The position numbers and the translations under genes are program-made. A stretch of DNA of 64,000 bases, taken from contig NC_082421.1 in assembly GCF_004011695.2 (NCBI RefSeq), positions 620,001 through 684,000 on the forward strand, given 5' to 3'. Of this stretch, positions 46,795 through 58,747 are shown piece after piece; position 1 is the first letter of the stretch; every line of letters starts with the position of its first letter. This DNA is from Ascochyta rabiei. Taxonomy: Eukaryota; Ascomycota; Dothideomycetes; Pleosporales; Didymellaceae. The notes beneath the pieces are model-generated. The model did not search any database. It was not told where the DNA came from and saw nothing but the letters and a program-made list of their open reading frames with translations.

Positions 46795-48719
46795 TGTAGC
46801 TAGAGCTGTTAGCAAGGTCTATGTTGACGATAATTTGGGAGCGGCAGACGTACAGAATAGTTTGTTGGCTGTGTATGGAGTTGAGAGCGCGAGCTGCTGG
46901 AGGAACAGCATTTGCAGTATTACTAAGCGAACAGGCTCCGTTTGCGGTCCCAACCAGAGCGACGGCAAGCTTGAGAGGCCTTCATCTGGCTTGGTATCGA
47001 TTGCAGACCTTGGTAGCGAGTTGTTTTCGACCACGTTGCAGCTTCGCGCTCGCTCTCGTGATGCAGAGGGAACTGCACAAGCGCCCAGCCTCTCGTCTCT
47101 CGAAAATGCAGTGGTGAGCAGTCTCGCTGGCCCATAGGTAGCGTGCACAGTGTTTCCCCTTGTAGTTGAATCTCATGTGCGCTTTGTGTTGTGGTTGCAA
47201 TATCAGGTTGACCATGGTACGAGAACGCTAACACAAAGGCACTGACATCCAGCCCATCAACCACCATCCCCAACGCAAGGCATCAGTGAGGTTTCGAGCT
47301 TCTCTAATGAGTCCGGAAAACTGATTGCAGGTACATGGGTATCACAACTAGGCAGGCAGGTCTCTCCGACAGGATTTGCTAGCATGCACAGATGTACATG
47401 CACGCTTCATACTCTGGTGTAGGGGAGCGATATCTTGGATTACAATCCACCACGGAACATAGTATATATATATATATATGTCTACGGTACACAAGATGTG
47501 GATAGTATATCTGCTTCTTTTGGCAAACTCTGCTTTCTGGTGCTGCATTCAAGTCTACCAGAAACACCAGAATGTCGCTGAATGTCTGCTTGGTGCACAG
47601 CGCTGCGGGCAAGACACATAACGTCACCATGAGTTCCGCACCACATCGAATTTCTCATCACGTATACAGCTAATATCGGAAGTGAAAGCCTTACAAATCT
47701 AGAGCTTTCGACCAAAACTCCACCATCGCGGCGTTGTTGACTAACTGTCGGCGGACAGTGTCTGCTTCAAGACTACGTCTCGCTGCGCACACCGTTGGAA
47801 ATAGCCCGAAAACCGTGGTAGTCTTTTCGAACTATACCGCTCGGATCGTAAAGCAGTACTTGCACCATTCTAAATATTCCCGTAGGGACACCAACGTTGC
47901 GGCGTCGTTGGCTAGGTGGCATATATCACGATGCACTTTGCAGTGAGCGTGCATGTCCACATCACACACATCCGCCACGCACATGAGTCTTCGTTACCGT
48001 AACTAGCGCCATTTAGAAGCAGTACCATGCATTTCTCATCTTTCCTGTACAAATTCAAACGTTGCGGCGTGGAGACTGAGCAAGAGAGCGGGACATCACG
48101 TGCGGACGAGAGAACGAGAGCGCCCATCTACGTCGTCGCGAGAAAGCTTGTCTTCACGAGCAAATTCGAAACGGCATCTTAGCTTTTAGAAACCTAAATG
48201 TATCGCTTTTGCCATGCTTGGGGAGTGACTGGATTTGATCGCCACGGTTGCGTACATCAGTGATGCTTGGCAGTCCCGAGTTCTCAAGCTTCAAGCTTGC
48301 AGTCAGCTGCAGACGTCCAACATTGCATGCTGCAACATGACCTATACACGATATCCTCAGGCCATGCTGCAGTCTGCTTAACATTGGACACCCCGTGCAT
48401 TTGCAACTCAAATAACTTCCTGGACAGTGGACACTATTCGCACAGTTCTCACCAGCGCTCCAACCACGAGTGCATTCAAGCATGCCACCACGGACCGGAT
48501 CTTAATCTGCTTGATCTGAGCAATGAGTTACTTCTGTACGATACGAGTGGTGTACGAGAATCCCATCATGCTCTCCTCAGACACTGAGGACAGCAGTTCA
48601 CCGCCTGCTTCCAAACGACCCAAGAGCAAGAGGGGCACACTAGCCAGTTCTTCCACTGATGTGCAGGGAGGCAGCAGCAGTAGCAGGGCGAGGGCAAGGC
48701 TGACTCGCATGCAGATGAG
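46795..48719. other. Intergenic region with an AT microsatellite
   Basis: 1.9 kb without a convincing gene. It contains an alternating AT tract at about 47463-47479. Several open frames of 60-116 codons on both strands have no recognisable motif. A Ser-rich frame starting at an ATG at 48570 (MLSSDTEDSSSPPASKRP) may be an alternative 5' part of the following hypothetical gene. Confidence 0.45.
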
Positions 48720-49138
48720 ATGTACAGAGTCGCTGGGGCCGTCGTCCACCGCAGAGACCTGAAAGTCCCCAACCAAGTCTCTAGACAAGCTGAAGCCGAA
48801 GCCAGAGCTAAAGCTGAAGCCGAAGCCCATCACATCCTCCTTCTATCTGCTCTCTGTTTGCAGTTGGTGCAGTCCACATCACGCTCGACCGTAAGTAACG
48901 CTTTATCGAATCCTCCAACGATGATTGACCGTCCCAGCTACCGACCTTCCTGCCCGTGCGCAAAAGGAAGAGTGTGACGGCTTTGACTGCCTCCGACGCT
49001 GGCAAACCCGTTGAATTCTCTGTCGATCAGCACCAACGCGAGCTTGTCGCAATGACCTCATCAGGCAGCGAGGCGCGTCAGGGAAAGATGTCGATACCAG
49101 CCCACCAGACTCAAGCACAAGAGAAGGGAATTTTCTGA
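48720..49138 (+). CDS. Hypothetical protein, weak model
   Basis: Two blocks, 48720-48890 and 48938-49138, join in phase across a 47-nt intron with good signals (GTAAGT donor, ATTGACC branch, CCCAG acceptor). The second block encodes LPTFLPVRKRKSVTALTASD followed by a polar tail to the TGA. The first block includes a short Ala/Glu repeat (QAEAEARAKAEAEAHH). A strong pyrimidine-rich acceptor at about 48850-48862 suggests another upstream intron, and a Ser/Lys-rich open frame from 48570 could then be the real first exon. I recognise no family. It converges on the broken coiled-coil gene. Confidence 0.3.
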
Positions 49139-50522
49139 ACAGCGCACAGAGTGAATTTGGACACGAACCATCTGGTCGATTTAATACAGCAGCAGATCTG
49201 AATAATACAGTTCTCGCAGTCCGAGAGCTCGGCAATGAGTATGGAACACTCTCTGTCCTGTGCATGGAGGTCTTCAACAAAGCCGGTACACTCGTCTACC
49301 TTGGCCTTCAGTTTCTTCTCAGAGCTCGAGAGCTCCGCAATGAGCCTGGAACACTCTCCGTCCTTCGCGCGAAGGCCTTCATCAAGGTTGGTGCACTCTT
49401 CTGTCTTGGCTTCCAGTTCACTCTTACAATCCATGAGGTCCACATCAAGCCTGGAGGACTTGCTTTCTTCAGTTGGGAGCTTATCAGACAGGCTGTTCCA
49501 TTCGCCAGTCCTAGCCAAAAGATTTTGCTTGCGTCCTAGAATCTGGTCGTTGAGACTGAAACACTTGGTTTCTTCGGCCACAAGCCTCTCTTTGCACTCA
49601 GAGAGCTCTTTTTCAAGTCCGGAAGACCTGGTCTGTTTAACGGCAAGCTCAACTTTGCATTCTGAGCACTCTTCAGTGAGCCTGAAAGATCGAGCCTCTT
49701 CCGTTCTCAGTCTCTGCTTGTGACCCGAGACCTTATCGGTAAGCTTATCATTCTCACGCTCCTTAGCCTGCAACTTCTGGGCAAGCCCATCATGCTCGGG
49801 TTTTTTTTTTGCTTGCAGTGTTTTGACAAGCTCATCATGCTCAAGCTCCTTAGACTACAACATCTTAGATACCTCATCATGCTTGGTCTCCTTAGCCTGC
49901 AGCCTCTCAGCGAGGTCGTCATGCTCAAGCTCCTTAGACTGCAGTCTCTTAGGGAGCTTGTTGTACTCCGTCTCCCTAGCCTATAACCTCTTAGCGACCT
50001 CGTCGTAGTCGGCTTCCTTGGCTCGAAGCTTCTCGGTGGACTCAGTCTTGGCCTGGACTGCTTTGGCGAGTTTACGCTTTTTATCTCTGAGTCGCTTGTT
50101 GAGCGCATCGCTTGCTATGTCGTTGACTTGCACTTGGTTTTCACGGTTGGAAAATCTTAACAAGACATCACCGAGCTCTTTCTCACGGTTCCGCTGCTGC
50201 TCTTGCAGTGCCTCGATTCTGTCTGGTCTGTGTCTGTACTTGCGCAAGAACGCTTTCGAGAAATGGACTAACCGGCTTGCTCCTCGCAAAGGCTCTCAGC
50301 TTTGTCACGAGTAAGCTCAATCTCTCCTCGCGCGTAATCTTACTGTTTCTGGATGCGCCCAATAGCTTCATCTCGATGCTGCTGATCTCCCGCTATCGTC
50401 ATTCGCGAACTCTTAGCATCGTCGTCGTCATCGTCGTTGTCGTCGTTACCAGCGCCTGAGAACCGGTACATTCTCACCCTTCGCGGTCGCAATGCGCTCA
50501 CGTAGTGTGCTGAGCCCTGCAT
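49111..50522 (-). pseudogene. Coiled-coil protein gene with three premature stop codons
   Basis: A long minus-strand frame encodes a continuous coiled coil, rich in Glu, Lys and Leu, interrupted by three stops: TAA at 50340-50342, TAG at about 49979-49981 and TAG at about 49853-49855. Each sits where neighbouring units have Gln, so each fits a single C-to-T change of CAA or CAG. A well-formed 50-nt intron (GTTAGT to ACCAG, about 50275-50226) joins the upstream part (EIELTRDKAESLCEEQA) to RIEALQEQQRNREKELGD. Downstream come about seven 14-residue units of the form QAKE-EHDEL-KRL, then a less regular coiled coil with repeated ECK and SECK motifs. The N-terminal part has an Asp-rich run after MYRFSGAGN. 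No domain is recognised; it looks like a rapidly changing structural protein that has decayed, at least in this strain. Confidence 0.6.
49715..50035 (-). repeat. 42-bp tandem repeats encoding 14-residue coiled-coil units
   Basis: About seven tandem units, each ending in a Leu-Gln or Leu-stop and carrying a GAG-CAT-GAT-like core. One unit contains a run of ten A (ten T on the plus strand at 49801-49810) that lengthens it by one codon. Two units carry TAG at the Gln position. Confidence 0.75.
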
Positions 50523-50951
50523 AGTGTGTAGTGTGGGCTACAAGATCAGCTGCCAGTCTGCAAGATGAGAGATGTGCCAGGCGCGCCAAGCCAGCACGTA
50601 GGTGTAGTGAACCATGAGAATACCTAATGTCTCCAATCTCTTCTAATGAATGATCGTCTGCACCTATGTGGCCATTGTCTCCACTATCAACACAAAAGCT
50701 CCTCAACCACGTCGCTACTTCCAAGAGAGGAGAGATGAAGACAAAGATCTATTTAGAGACTGTCGAATATATGCAATCGAACGATGTGTTATAAACCAAG
50801 CTGCACTGTGATGAATCGAAAGACGAACAGAACGCCAACTGTACATGCTTCCCGCAAGCGACGTAGACGGACCAAGCGAAGGTGTTCAAGACGGCCCAAC
50901 GCGTACGCAGCCCCAGACTCCAATGTGCCAAATCTAACTAGCAACACGCTT
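50523..50951. other. Intergenic region
   Basis: 429 bp between the broken coiled-coil gene and the 3' end of the oxysterol-binding protein gene. Nothing recognisable. Confidence 0.5.
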
Positions 50952-52636
50952 CTATGCGCCGTACTCTTTGTTTGGCTCTAAATGGTACTTCTCCTCGTGC
51001 AAGCCCTTCAGCGCAATCTCGCCGTCCTTGGTAAGATCCGGTCGGCCGACAGGTGTTACTGCGCCAGTAAAGAAGCGCGGTTGCCACTCCTTGTTTGCCT
51101 CCTTGCGCTCCGCCGCCTTTTGCCGCTGCCTTTCTTCGATCTCGGTCTTCAGTGTTGTGGCTTGGTTGTACTGTCGCCCAACAATAGCGTTGGTGACGCC
51201 TTCCCAGAACTTGAGGGACTCGTTAGGGAGCTGCTCTTCAATAGGAGGCACCGTCTTAGGAACCGGGAAGAGCGGGTTTAGGTCGATGATGAGATGCTTC
51301 TCCTACGGTTGGATTAGTTCGATGTTGCTTCTCAGAAGAACAGAGAAGCTTACGGAGGCCTTGTTGAAGGGCTTGTTGCCGAGTGTGTAATAGACCTTGT
51401 CTTGCCAAGAGCCCTCTATCCGTGCAAGGACCTCCTTATCGGGGACTTCCTTGATCTTGGTTGTGGTATCGTTGTTAGGGTCGTACTTGAACACGACTCC
51501 CTTGACAAGGTTCTGGCTTCGGCCGAGCCAGCCTTCTTCTTGGTACTCGAGGATGACCTTGAGCCCAGTCTTGGGACATGTGATGTAACAGGAGTCGGCG
51601 ACGGAAATGCTAAGGGAGCCTATCGTGTGCATGAGCCTGCCGTTCCGCTGCTCGGAAATCCATATGCTTACCTCGCAGAATACCACCCAGGTAGGCTGCT
51701 GGATGTGTGAGCTGGTACTCCTCGTTGTCCCTGTTCTTCAGCGTGATGAATATGCCTAGGTTGTGCGCTCCGGCCACAACGCGCACACTTGTGCCGGTGA
51801 ACTTTGCGCTCAACTGGTCGTATCCTCTCGCGCTGATGCCCTTCTCGGGGCAGTCGATGTAGAAGGCAGAAACGGGGGGGTGGTGGGAGGTCTGCTCGGT
51901 GAGGTACGAGACCGTCACAGTCTTGGCGTCGCCGGCCACGCTGTTGGCGCTGCTCGAGGGCGCCGAGGTCGCTGTCTTCATGGTGGGGTGGGTGTCTTCG
52001 ACCTTCCAGTTACACTGCAAGAGTCAACGTGCTGCAGAAGAGCTTGGATGAACGACGTACCCGGAAGAACTCGCCCAGTGTCGAGTTGTAGGGCTTGCAT
52101 GGCTTGCCCTTGACGTATTTCTGCCCGTATGTCAGTCCTGCGTCCTTCTGCTGCATGATCTCTACACACCAGGTCTTTTGTGAACCAGAAGCGCAAACAA
52201 CCCAGCAGACGGCCAAGGTCATCATTGGAGTCGCCGATGCTGATGAATGTGTCCGGCCTGTCCAGGTAGTGCCAGTACTCTGCTGCCCGTCAGGCTACGT
52301 CCTATGCACCTCTTCCCACGTATACCATGTTCGACGTACCCAAGTTTGGCCGAGGCTCAAGGAGCTGTGCAGGGAGGGAGAAGCGCACGGCAGCGAGATC
52401 GGAGACACCTATGAACCTGCGAGGGGCTCGAGTCAGAACGTGTCTCTGCATATTCAGGGTCCATGCTGTGCAACGTACTTTCGCAATATGCCCAGGAAGG
52501 TCTTGAACTTGGAACTGTCGTCCGGCGGCTTCTCTCCCGTCGCGCCGGGCGTTGAGGCTCTCGAAGCCGCGTTCGAGGCTGTCGCCGAATTCGTGGTTGA
52601 GCCAGGGTGGGCGTTTTCTGCGGCGAGGTCCGCCAT
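50952..52636 (-). CDS. Oxysterol-binding protein (Osh/ORP family, short type)
   Basis: A soluble lipid-transfer protein that exchanges sterol or phosphatidylserine for PI4P at membrane contacts. Seven exons (52636-52479, 52416-52340, 52279-52170, 52120-52061, 52014-51672, 51619-51354, 51302-50952) sum to exactly 454 codons plus stop. Introns are 46-62 nt with donors GTACGT (three times), GTGTGT, GTAAGC (twice). After a Ser/Thr/Ala-rich N-terminus of about 45 residues, the OSBP domain begins at KFKTFLGILRKFIGVSDLAA. The lid and PI4P region (KPCKPYNSTLGEFFR) and the family fingerprint EQTSHHPPVSAF are intact, and the C-terminus has the usual KFWEGVTNAI and EANKEWQPRFF segments. No PH domain or ankyrin repeats are present, so this is a short Osh4-7-like form. 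Which lipid it carries cannot be decided from sequence alone. Confidence 0.94.
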
Positions 52637-53325
52637 GGTGTGTGTTCGGCTGTGTGCTCTGGGAAGGCTTCTCGGTGCAGGCACGTCTCTGTCAAGCTGG
52701 CGTCAAAGAGCAGGTAGCGATGTCGCTGTAGTGTGGCGGTGCGGGTGTATTCTGCTTGGCGTGCGCGTGAAGCTCTGACGTAGACGATGCCGGCAAGCCG
52801 CTTGGGGGGGGGGGCAGGTGGGGTCGATCTGGAGATATGAAGCCGTCGACCGCTCGCACAGCACAACGCAATAGGGAGACGTCGAAAGCTGTACAAGTGT
52901 GGGTAGCAGAGTCGCATTTATCTAGCGCGCCGTTATCGTGCTCCAGAACTCAACATGCTCTTGCTGCACGCGAGCCACAGGCAATGAGATGGCCTGCTAC
53001 ACTTCGTGTTGCCGTGATTGGGTCATGTTTCACCGCCCCACGCCCATCCTTGCCCGTCTCCAAGGCGCTCACACCAGAAACCCTTTGGAGTTGGACATGC
53101 TGTTCTCTATCTTGTGCTACACAGCTGGGTGAATGTAATGCATGGTCGTGCGAAGAATGTGAGCACGCGGTCACAGTCTGCTGACAGCCAGCTCCCATGC
53201 TCTCGACACAACAGCGAAAGTAACGCTCGAAGGCGATCGCCAAAACAACGATGCGCATGACCCACCGCCTGCTAGACGCCATCCACGCCGGATGCAAATG
53301 CTGAACCGTGACTTCGTCGCATGGA
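52637..53325. other. Intergenic region with an 11-G homopolymer
   Basis: 689 bp between the start of the oxysterol-binding protein gene and the stop of palB. It has a run of 11 G at 52804-52814, within the likely promoter. No gene recognised. Confidence 0.5.
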
Positions 53326-56300
53326 CTAGTCACTCCAGTCCCGCCAAACGCCAATCGAACATGCGTCTGGCATGTCTGTAAATATCTCGATATCGTACCA
53401 CTCTTCCACTGGCCCACCAGGCCCTGACAGTCTGTCAAGAACCAGCCACAAATCACCACGGCTCACAATGGTAGGATCGATGTGGACGCTCTCGGACCGA
53501 ACCGTCGCCGAGTCAGCATATTCTCCACGTTCGCTAGCGATCAGGAATTTTCGCTCTGGACCCCGGCCCAGTTCAACGCTAAAACGCAGAGGACTGCGAG
53601 CTAATGTTCCATGCTCAACCGACCGCGGGCTGGTTGCCTTTAGGAAGCGAGCAACAATGGTGTAGGAAGCGAGACGCTGCGGTAAGAGTGGTGCAGCAAT
53701 CTTGTGCATGTTGGCTCCAAAGCAAGCCGGCGTCAACTTCATCGACTTCAGGCCGGCACCATCTCGAGGGATCTGCTTCAACCCGAGATCGTTGCTACTA
53801 TCGATGCGAAGGGTATAGCCACCAGTTTGGCCTGCCTCAAACAGAGAGCAAATGATTGTGTATAGACCTGGCTGAAGATCTTTCACCTGCGCAGTAGCCG
53901 CTCCAACGCGATGATTGCCCGAGTCAACAAGCACATCTCGGCTCTGTAGTCGATGAATTCTCTTGCCATGTCCAAGTGCAAGCTTGATGTGGAGTGGGTG
54001 TTCATGGTTCGAGCTTGTTAGGAGGATTGAAAGTGAGCTGCGTTCGCGTATCTCGAGACTGTACTGCGGGTTCTCAAAGTATCTGGGAGAGCTGGTGTTA
54101 CCGCCCGCGCTGTGTCGTGTCCAGGCTCCTTGCTCAATCTTCTGAACGGCATATCTGAGAACCGCAGGCTCCAGGACCATCGGCGAGTTGGAGAAGGCTA
54201 AGAGTGAGAAGGTGTACAGCGATGGCGGAAGATCGTCTTGATCGATAACGACTGTGTAGTTCGAGTTCGCATCGGCATCCCATCGCAGAAGACACTGGGG
54301 TGTTGTCACGTAATCGCTGGACTCCAGATACGTATCCTTGATATACAAACGCTCGCCATGTCCGTTGCAAACGTATATGCTCATGTAACCCTTTGGAGGA
54401 TCTCCTGCTGTATTCACCTGGGAGTCAGAGCGAATGCTCCCATCGTTGAATGCATCGGACTCTTCCTTGATGTCTGCCGGTGCATCTCGAAAGTGGCGGC
54501 TAAGAAGGAGCCACACAGGCTCTTTCTTTTTCGACAAGAACGTAAATTGTGGATGATGTACGATGCAGTTCCCGGGCATCTTCTGAGACTCGATCGACCA
54601 ATCGAAGTGAATGTCCTGGCGGTGCCGGAACAAACCAGGGTTCCAGTTGAGATACAAACTCTCAAAGTGCTGTACGACTTGCTCGAGTCCGATCCAGAAC
54701 GTGGTGGGATGCGGTCGCTCGAGCGTCGGGATGCTGTCTCGATGGTAAGCCTCCAGGCTATTTCTGGATCCTCCACTAGAGGTTGAAGAGTCAAGGATCG
54801 GTGCTGCCGCGGGGCGAGGACCTCGCCATCCTTTGCCTTCTACCCATGGGTTCTTGATGAGTAGAAGTCGGTCGTGATCTGTCTCCTTCATGTCCAACAC
54901 CACATAGCTATGCTGTCCTTGCAGCCCTAGTTCGCGCTCCTGTCGTGTAGACATCTTGCCAGTACCGGCAGTCACGAGGACGTCGCCGTAGAGAAAAGCA
55001 TTATAGATTCGCTTCCAGAGCTGATCAGGGATTGTGTCGGTCCTGTGGTTGTCAGACAGGTAGTTGAATCAGGTCGAGAGACTCACTCTTGTAAAAATAC
55101 CTGTTCTGGTACCCAACCAGTCAAGGTCCATAAATCACTGCACGAGTTGCTACCAGGGAAGTCGTAGCCACCACGAACCTTGAGGTATGCTTTCTCGAGT
55201 AATGCTGGCCACAGCAACGCCGGATTGCGTCGATCGGTTACATGAAGCAATCGGTGGGTGTTGGAAACGGGCAATCGGTCGTCGATCACGACCTTACGCC
55301 AGCAACCGTTGAAGTTTAGACGAACAATATACTTCCCATTCGTCGATGGAATGGGCTTGCCCAGATGCTTGTCGAAGGGATATAGTTTATCCTGGAGCAT
55401 CTGCACCGCTTGGCGATTAGCATAACGACGATGCAGCGATAATCAGCTACTAACCTGATCATGACCACGCTCGGCTCGAGCAACCCCAGCACAAAGGCTG
55501 GCCACTACTGAGCAATCGGATGCTGCGTCCTGCACAAGATCAATCGAGCGCGAGCTGGACATCAGGGGGCCAATGCCATCTCTACCGTTTGGGTACAATG
55601 AGGGGGGTGGAACCGCTTTGGGAGCGCGGACCCAGCCTTGGAAGAATTGCTGCTGGTAGGGTGATAGACTCAGATCGTGGGTATCTCTAGGAAGCTGTGT
55701 AAGAGAATAGTCAAAACAAAGTATTGAAGCATCGGACTTACGTAAACAGCTCTTGGCCGTTCTGCGGAGCAAAGTCAGCTGGCGCTGGGTACTTGTCCCA
55801 GGGCGGGCACTTGAAGCCATTCACTACGGAGGCTTTGAGCAAGATGATGTCTTCTTTCCTTGATCGTTTTCTGGTAGAAATAGGCTCAGTCAGTCTGTGA
55901 ATGTGTGAAGATGGGGAAAGCTTTGGTGCGATGGGCGTTGCTGATGCTGATCCTGCTCCCGCTGTTGGGCCTGACGTATGGTCTCGGGTCTGGAGACCAG
56001 ACAGTGTCAGTGTGGAAGCTGCTCGTCGAGTTGCTTCGGGGATGCTGTCATTCAATCCTTCTCCGCCATGATGCTGGGTGTGATCTTTGCATTTCATATC
56101 AGCAGGTGTACTCCAGCTGTGGTAGCATAGCGAAGGAGAGTGGCCATCTGAAAGATTGAGACTGACGAGTGGTGTGAAAGCTTGTCGAGAGTCGTCTCTG
56201 TATGAACTTGCATCGAGAATATTCTGCGAAGGAAACGAGACGGAAGAAAGTGACGAGTTACCTGATGCTGACCGGGTATTCGCTGGGGCTGCAGTCGGGG

Positions 56301-56749
56301 AGGTACTGTACAAAGTGGAGCTTTGTGGGGATGTGGTTTCGTATGCAGGACCACGACTTGCAGAAACGTCTACATTGGCCGCCCATTGACCGATTTGAGC
56401 GTCTTTGGTATTGTTGGACTGCTGCTTGGACAACGGTGTCCAGTCTTTCGACTTCTTGATTCGATCAGCAACATCCATCAGTACACCGCATTGTGCCTTC
56501 AGTTGCTTCTTCTCGTCTGCATTTGATGACAGTTTGAGTGCTTTCATAAGGTTCTCGGCTGCGCCAATAGCAAGTGTGAGAGCTTCATCCTTGGTGGCAG
56601 CGATTTGCAACTGTGCGCGGTAGTTCTGCAATCAGTGTAAGTGCAAGTCTTTGTATTGGTACATCAAATACTAGCGCTGCTGTGAGGTCAGTGTCACGTA
56701 CGCTCGCTGCCGCTTTGCAGGCTTCAAGCCGTGCCGCCGTGTCAGCCAT
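53326..56749 (-). CDS. palB: Calpain-like protease PalB/Rim13 of the pH-response pathway
   Basis: PalB is the cysteine protease that processes the PacC/Rim101 transcription factor at ambient alkaline pH, on endosomal ESCRT-III. Five exons (56749-56702, 56625-55742, 55686-55455, 55400-55087, 55042-53326) give 1064 residues. Introns are 76, 55, 54 and 44 nt. A microtubule-interacting (MIT) domain lies at the N-terminus (LAIGAAENLMKALKLSSNAD and onward), as expected for ESCRT recruitment. A Ser/Thr-rich linker follows, then the calpain core: nucleophile Cys in ASDCSVVASLCAG, GWRKVVIDDRLP-like substrate region, catalytic His in GQHSYVVLDM, and catalytic Asn in LIKNPWVEG. The C-terminal half contains the two beta-sandwich domains usual for PalB. 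All three catalytic residues are intact. Confidence 0.93.
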
Positions 56750-57391
56750 GATGAATGACAGAGCAGCGCAATCAAGCTTCACCGTGCTAGGACGATGCAA
56801 GAGGTATCAGGGGAGTCATGTGCCGCGTGTCGTAGGAATGGTGCATCGGCCCTAATCGAGTCGCAACCGCATCGTAGGTGAACGGTCTCGACACTGCGCG
56901 GTGTTGAGGCTCAGCCAACTAGCGCGACGCACGTGCCTGCCATCATAACCGCCTTGCGACCGCCTCTCCCTCACACAGTGACTGAGGATTCCTGGAAGCA
57001 GCTTTTGTAGCAGGAGGAAACGATGTTTCAGTCGCTGACGCTTTATTAGCCGTGCGTAGGGTAGTACGTTGAGCACAGAGCACAGTAAACCCTGTAGAAT
57101 GCCTCTCAAAACTGGACCTCGGCCCTGGACCTCGGCTGCTGGGGTTTCGTCATGCGCCGCCAGGCCTGCGGTTATCGGGAGCAGCGCGAAAGCTTCCTGT
57201 CCGCTTTCCCAGGGCCAGAATACTATCACAAATCCAGGACACGAGATTGGAGACCTGTCTGAGCCTACAGGCCATGGTGTAAGTAGTGTCTTGAGACTTC
57301 CAACGTAGACATTGCATAGCCGGCTCCAGCACCCATCCCCACGCTCAATACATCACTTTCTACTACGCGACCTTCACTTTACGTCTGAACG
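56750..57391. other. Divergent intergenic region, palB and ANT1
   Basis: 642 bp between divergent start codons, holding both promoters. Nothing else recognised. Confidence 0.5.
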
Positions 57392-58561
57392 ATGGCTGGA
57401 CAGTCAAAGGTTGAGGTGCTTCCTCCGTGGGGCAATGCTGTTGCAGGTGCTGCAGGTGCCGTCATTGCAAACACATTGGTCTATCCACTGGACATGTAAG
57501 CTACTACAATATTGCTGCCGGGTGCCATGGGAGCTAAACATATCGCAGGATCAAGACGCGACTGCAGGTACAAGTCAAGCGCTCTAAGACATCAACCGGT
57601 ACTAATCCCGCCGACCACGAACACTACAACGGAACCCTCGATGCTGTCCAAAAGATTATCGCGAACGAAGGTGTCTCTGGGTTATACGCAGGCATGTTCG
57701 GCTCCTTGGTCGGTGTCGCCTCGACCAACTTCGCATACTTCTACTGGTACACCTTTGTTCGCAGCATGTACCTGTCCTACCAAACCGTTGCGGGGCCTCC
57801 AGGGACCGCCATGGAGTTGTCGCTAGGAGCCGTAGCTGGAGCTCTGGCGCAACTGTTCACAATCCCGGTCGCTGTCGTGACAACGCGTCAACAGACCATG
57901 AGCAAGCATGAGCGCAAAGGAATGATCGCTACAGGCATGGATGTGGTCAACGGCGAGGACGGCTGGACAGGTCTGTGGCGCGGCCTCAAGGCCAGTCTGG
58001 TCCTTGTGGTGAACCCCTCCATCACATACGGTGCATATCAGAGACTGCGAGAGATATTGTATCCCGGGAAAACAGCTCTAAAACCTCACGAGGCTTTCCG
58101 TGCGTACATCCAAGCCGTTCTAGGCTTGCTCACATACTGACTCTGACAGTGCTTGGTTCTCTATCAAAGATACTTGCTACACTCGTCACACAACCACTGA
58201 TCGTCGCCAAAGTTGGCCTCCAGTCGAAGCCGCCACCAGCCAGGAACGGCGTCCCGTTCAAGACATTCACCGAGGTCATCCACTACATTGTCGAGCACGA
58301 GGGCGCATGGGCACTGTTCAAAGGTATCGGGCCGCAGATCTTGAAGGGCTTGCTGGTACAGGGTTTCATGATGATGACCAAAGAGAGGTACGCTGTTTTG
58401 CTTGGACCGGCTAAGACTGGGCTGACTAAATATCCAGAATCGAGCTGCAGTTCATCCTCCTGTTCAGATATTTCCGCAAAATCCGCGCCGAGAAGCTGCA
58501 GAAGCTCGCGAATATTGCCGCCGAGAAGGCTGGCAAGGTCGCGCCTGTACTCGCCAAATAG
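57392..58561 (+). CDS. ANT1: Peroxisomal adenine nucleotide transporter (mitochondrial carrier family)
   Basis: Imports ATP into peroxisomes in exchange for AMP, needed for activation of medium-chain fatty acids before beta-oxidation. Four exons (57392-57495, 57549-58099, 58150-58387, 58438-58561) give 338 residues. Introns are 53, 50 and 50 nt (GTAAGC, GTGCGT, GTACGC). Three carrier repeats are visible. The first signature, split by intron 1, is restored as PLDMIKTRLQ; the second is IPVAVVTTRQQT; the third is QPLIVAKVGLQS. The MELSLGAVAGALAQLFTIPV helix and the GAWALFKGIGPQILKG segment are typical of the Pmp47/Ant1 branch rather than of mitochondrial ADP/ATP carriers, which end their third repeat in RRRMMM. 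The C-terminus is Lys/Ala-rich. Confidence 0.9.
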
Positions 58562-58747
58562 AGTATCGTCGGCTAGTCTGACTACGCCTTTATTAGATGT
58601 GGTACGTCGCAGATATATACCAGATTTAAGTTCAGTTTACCAGTTACTTCACACATATACTGGAGGCCAGTTTGAATGGCGTTCAGGTATCATAAGACAT
58701 CTCATTCACATTTCGCGTATTCTCACTCTCTATCCCGTCTTGACACT

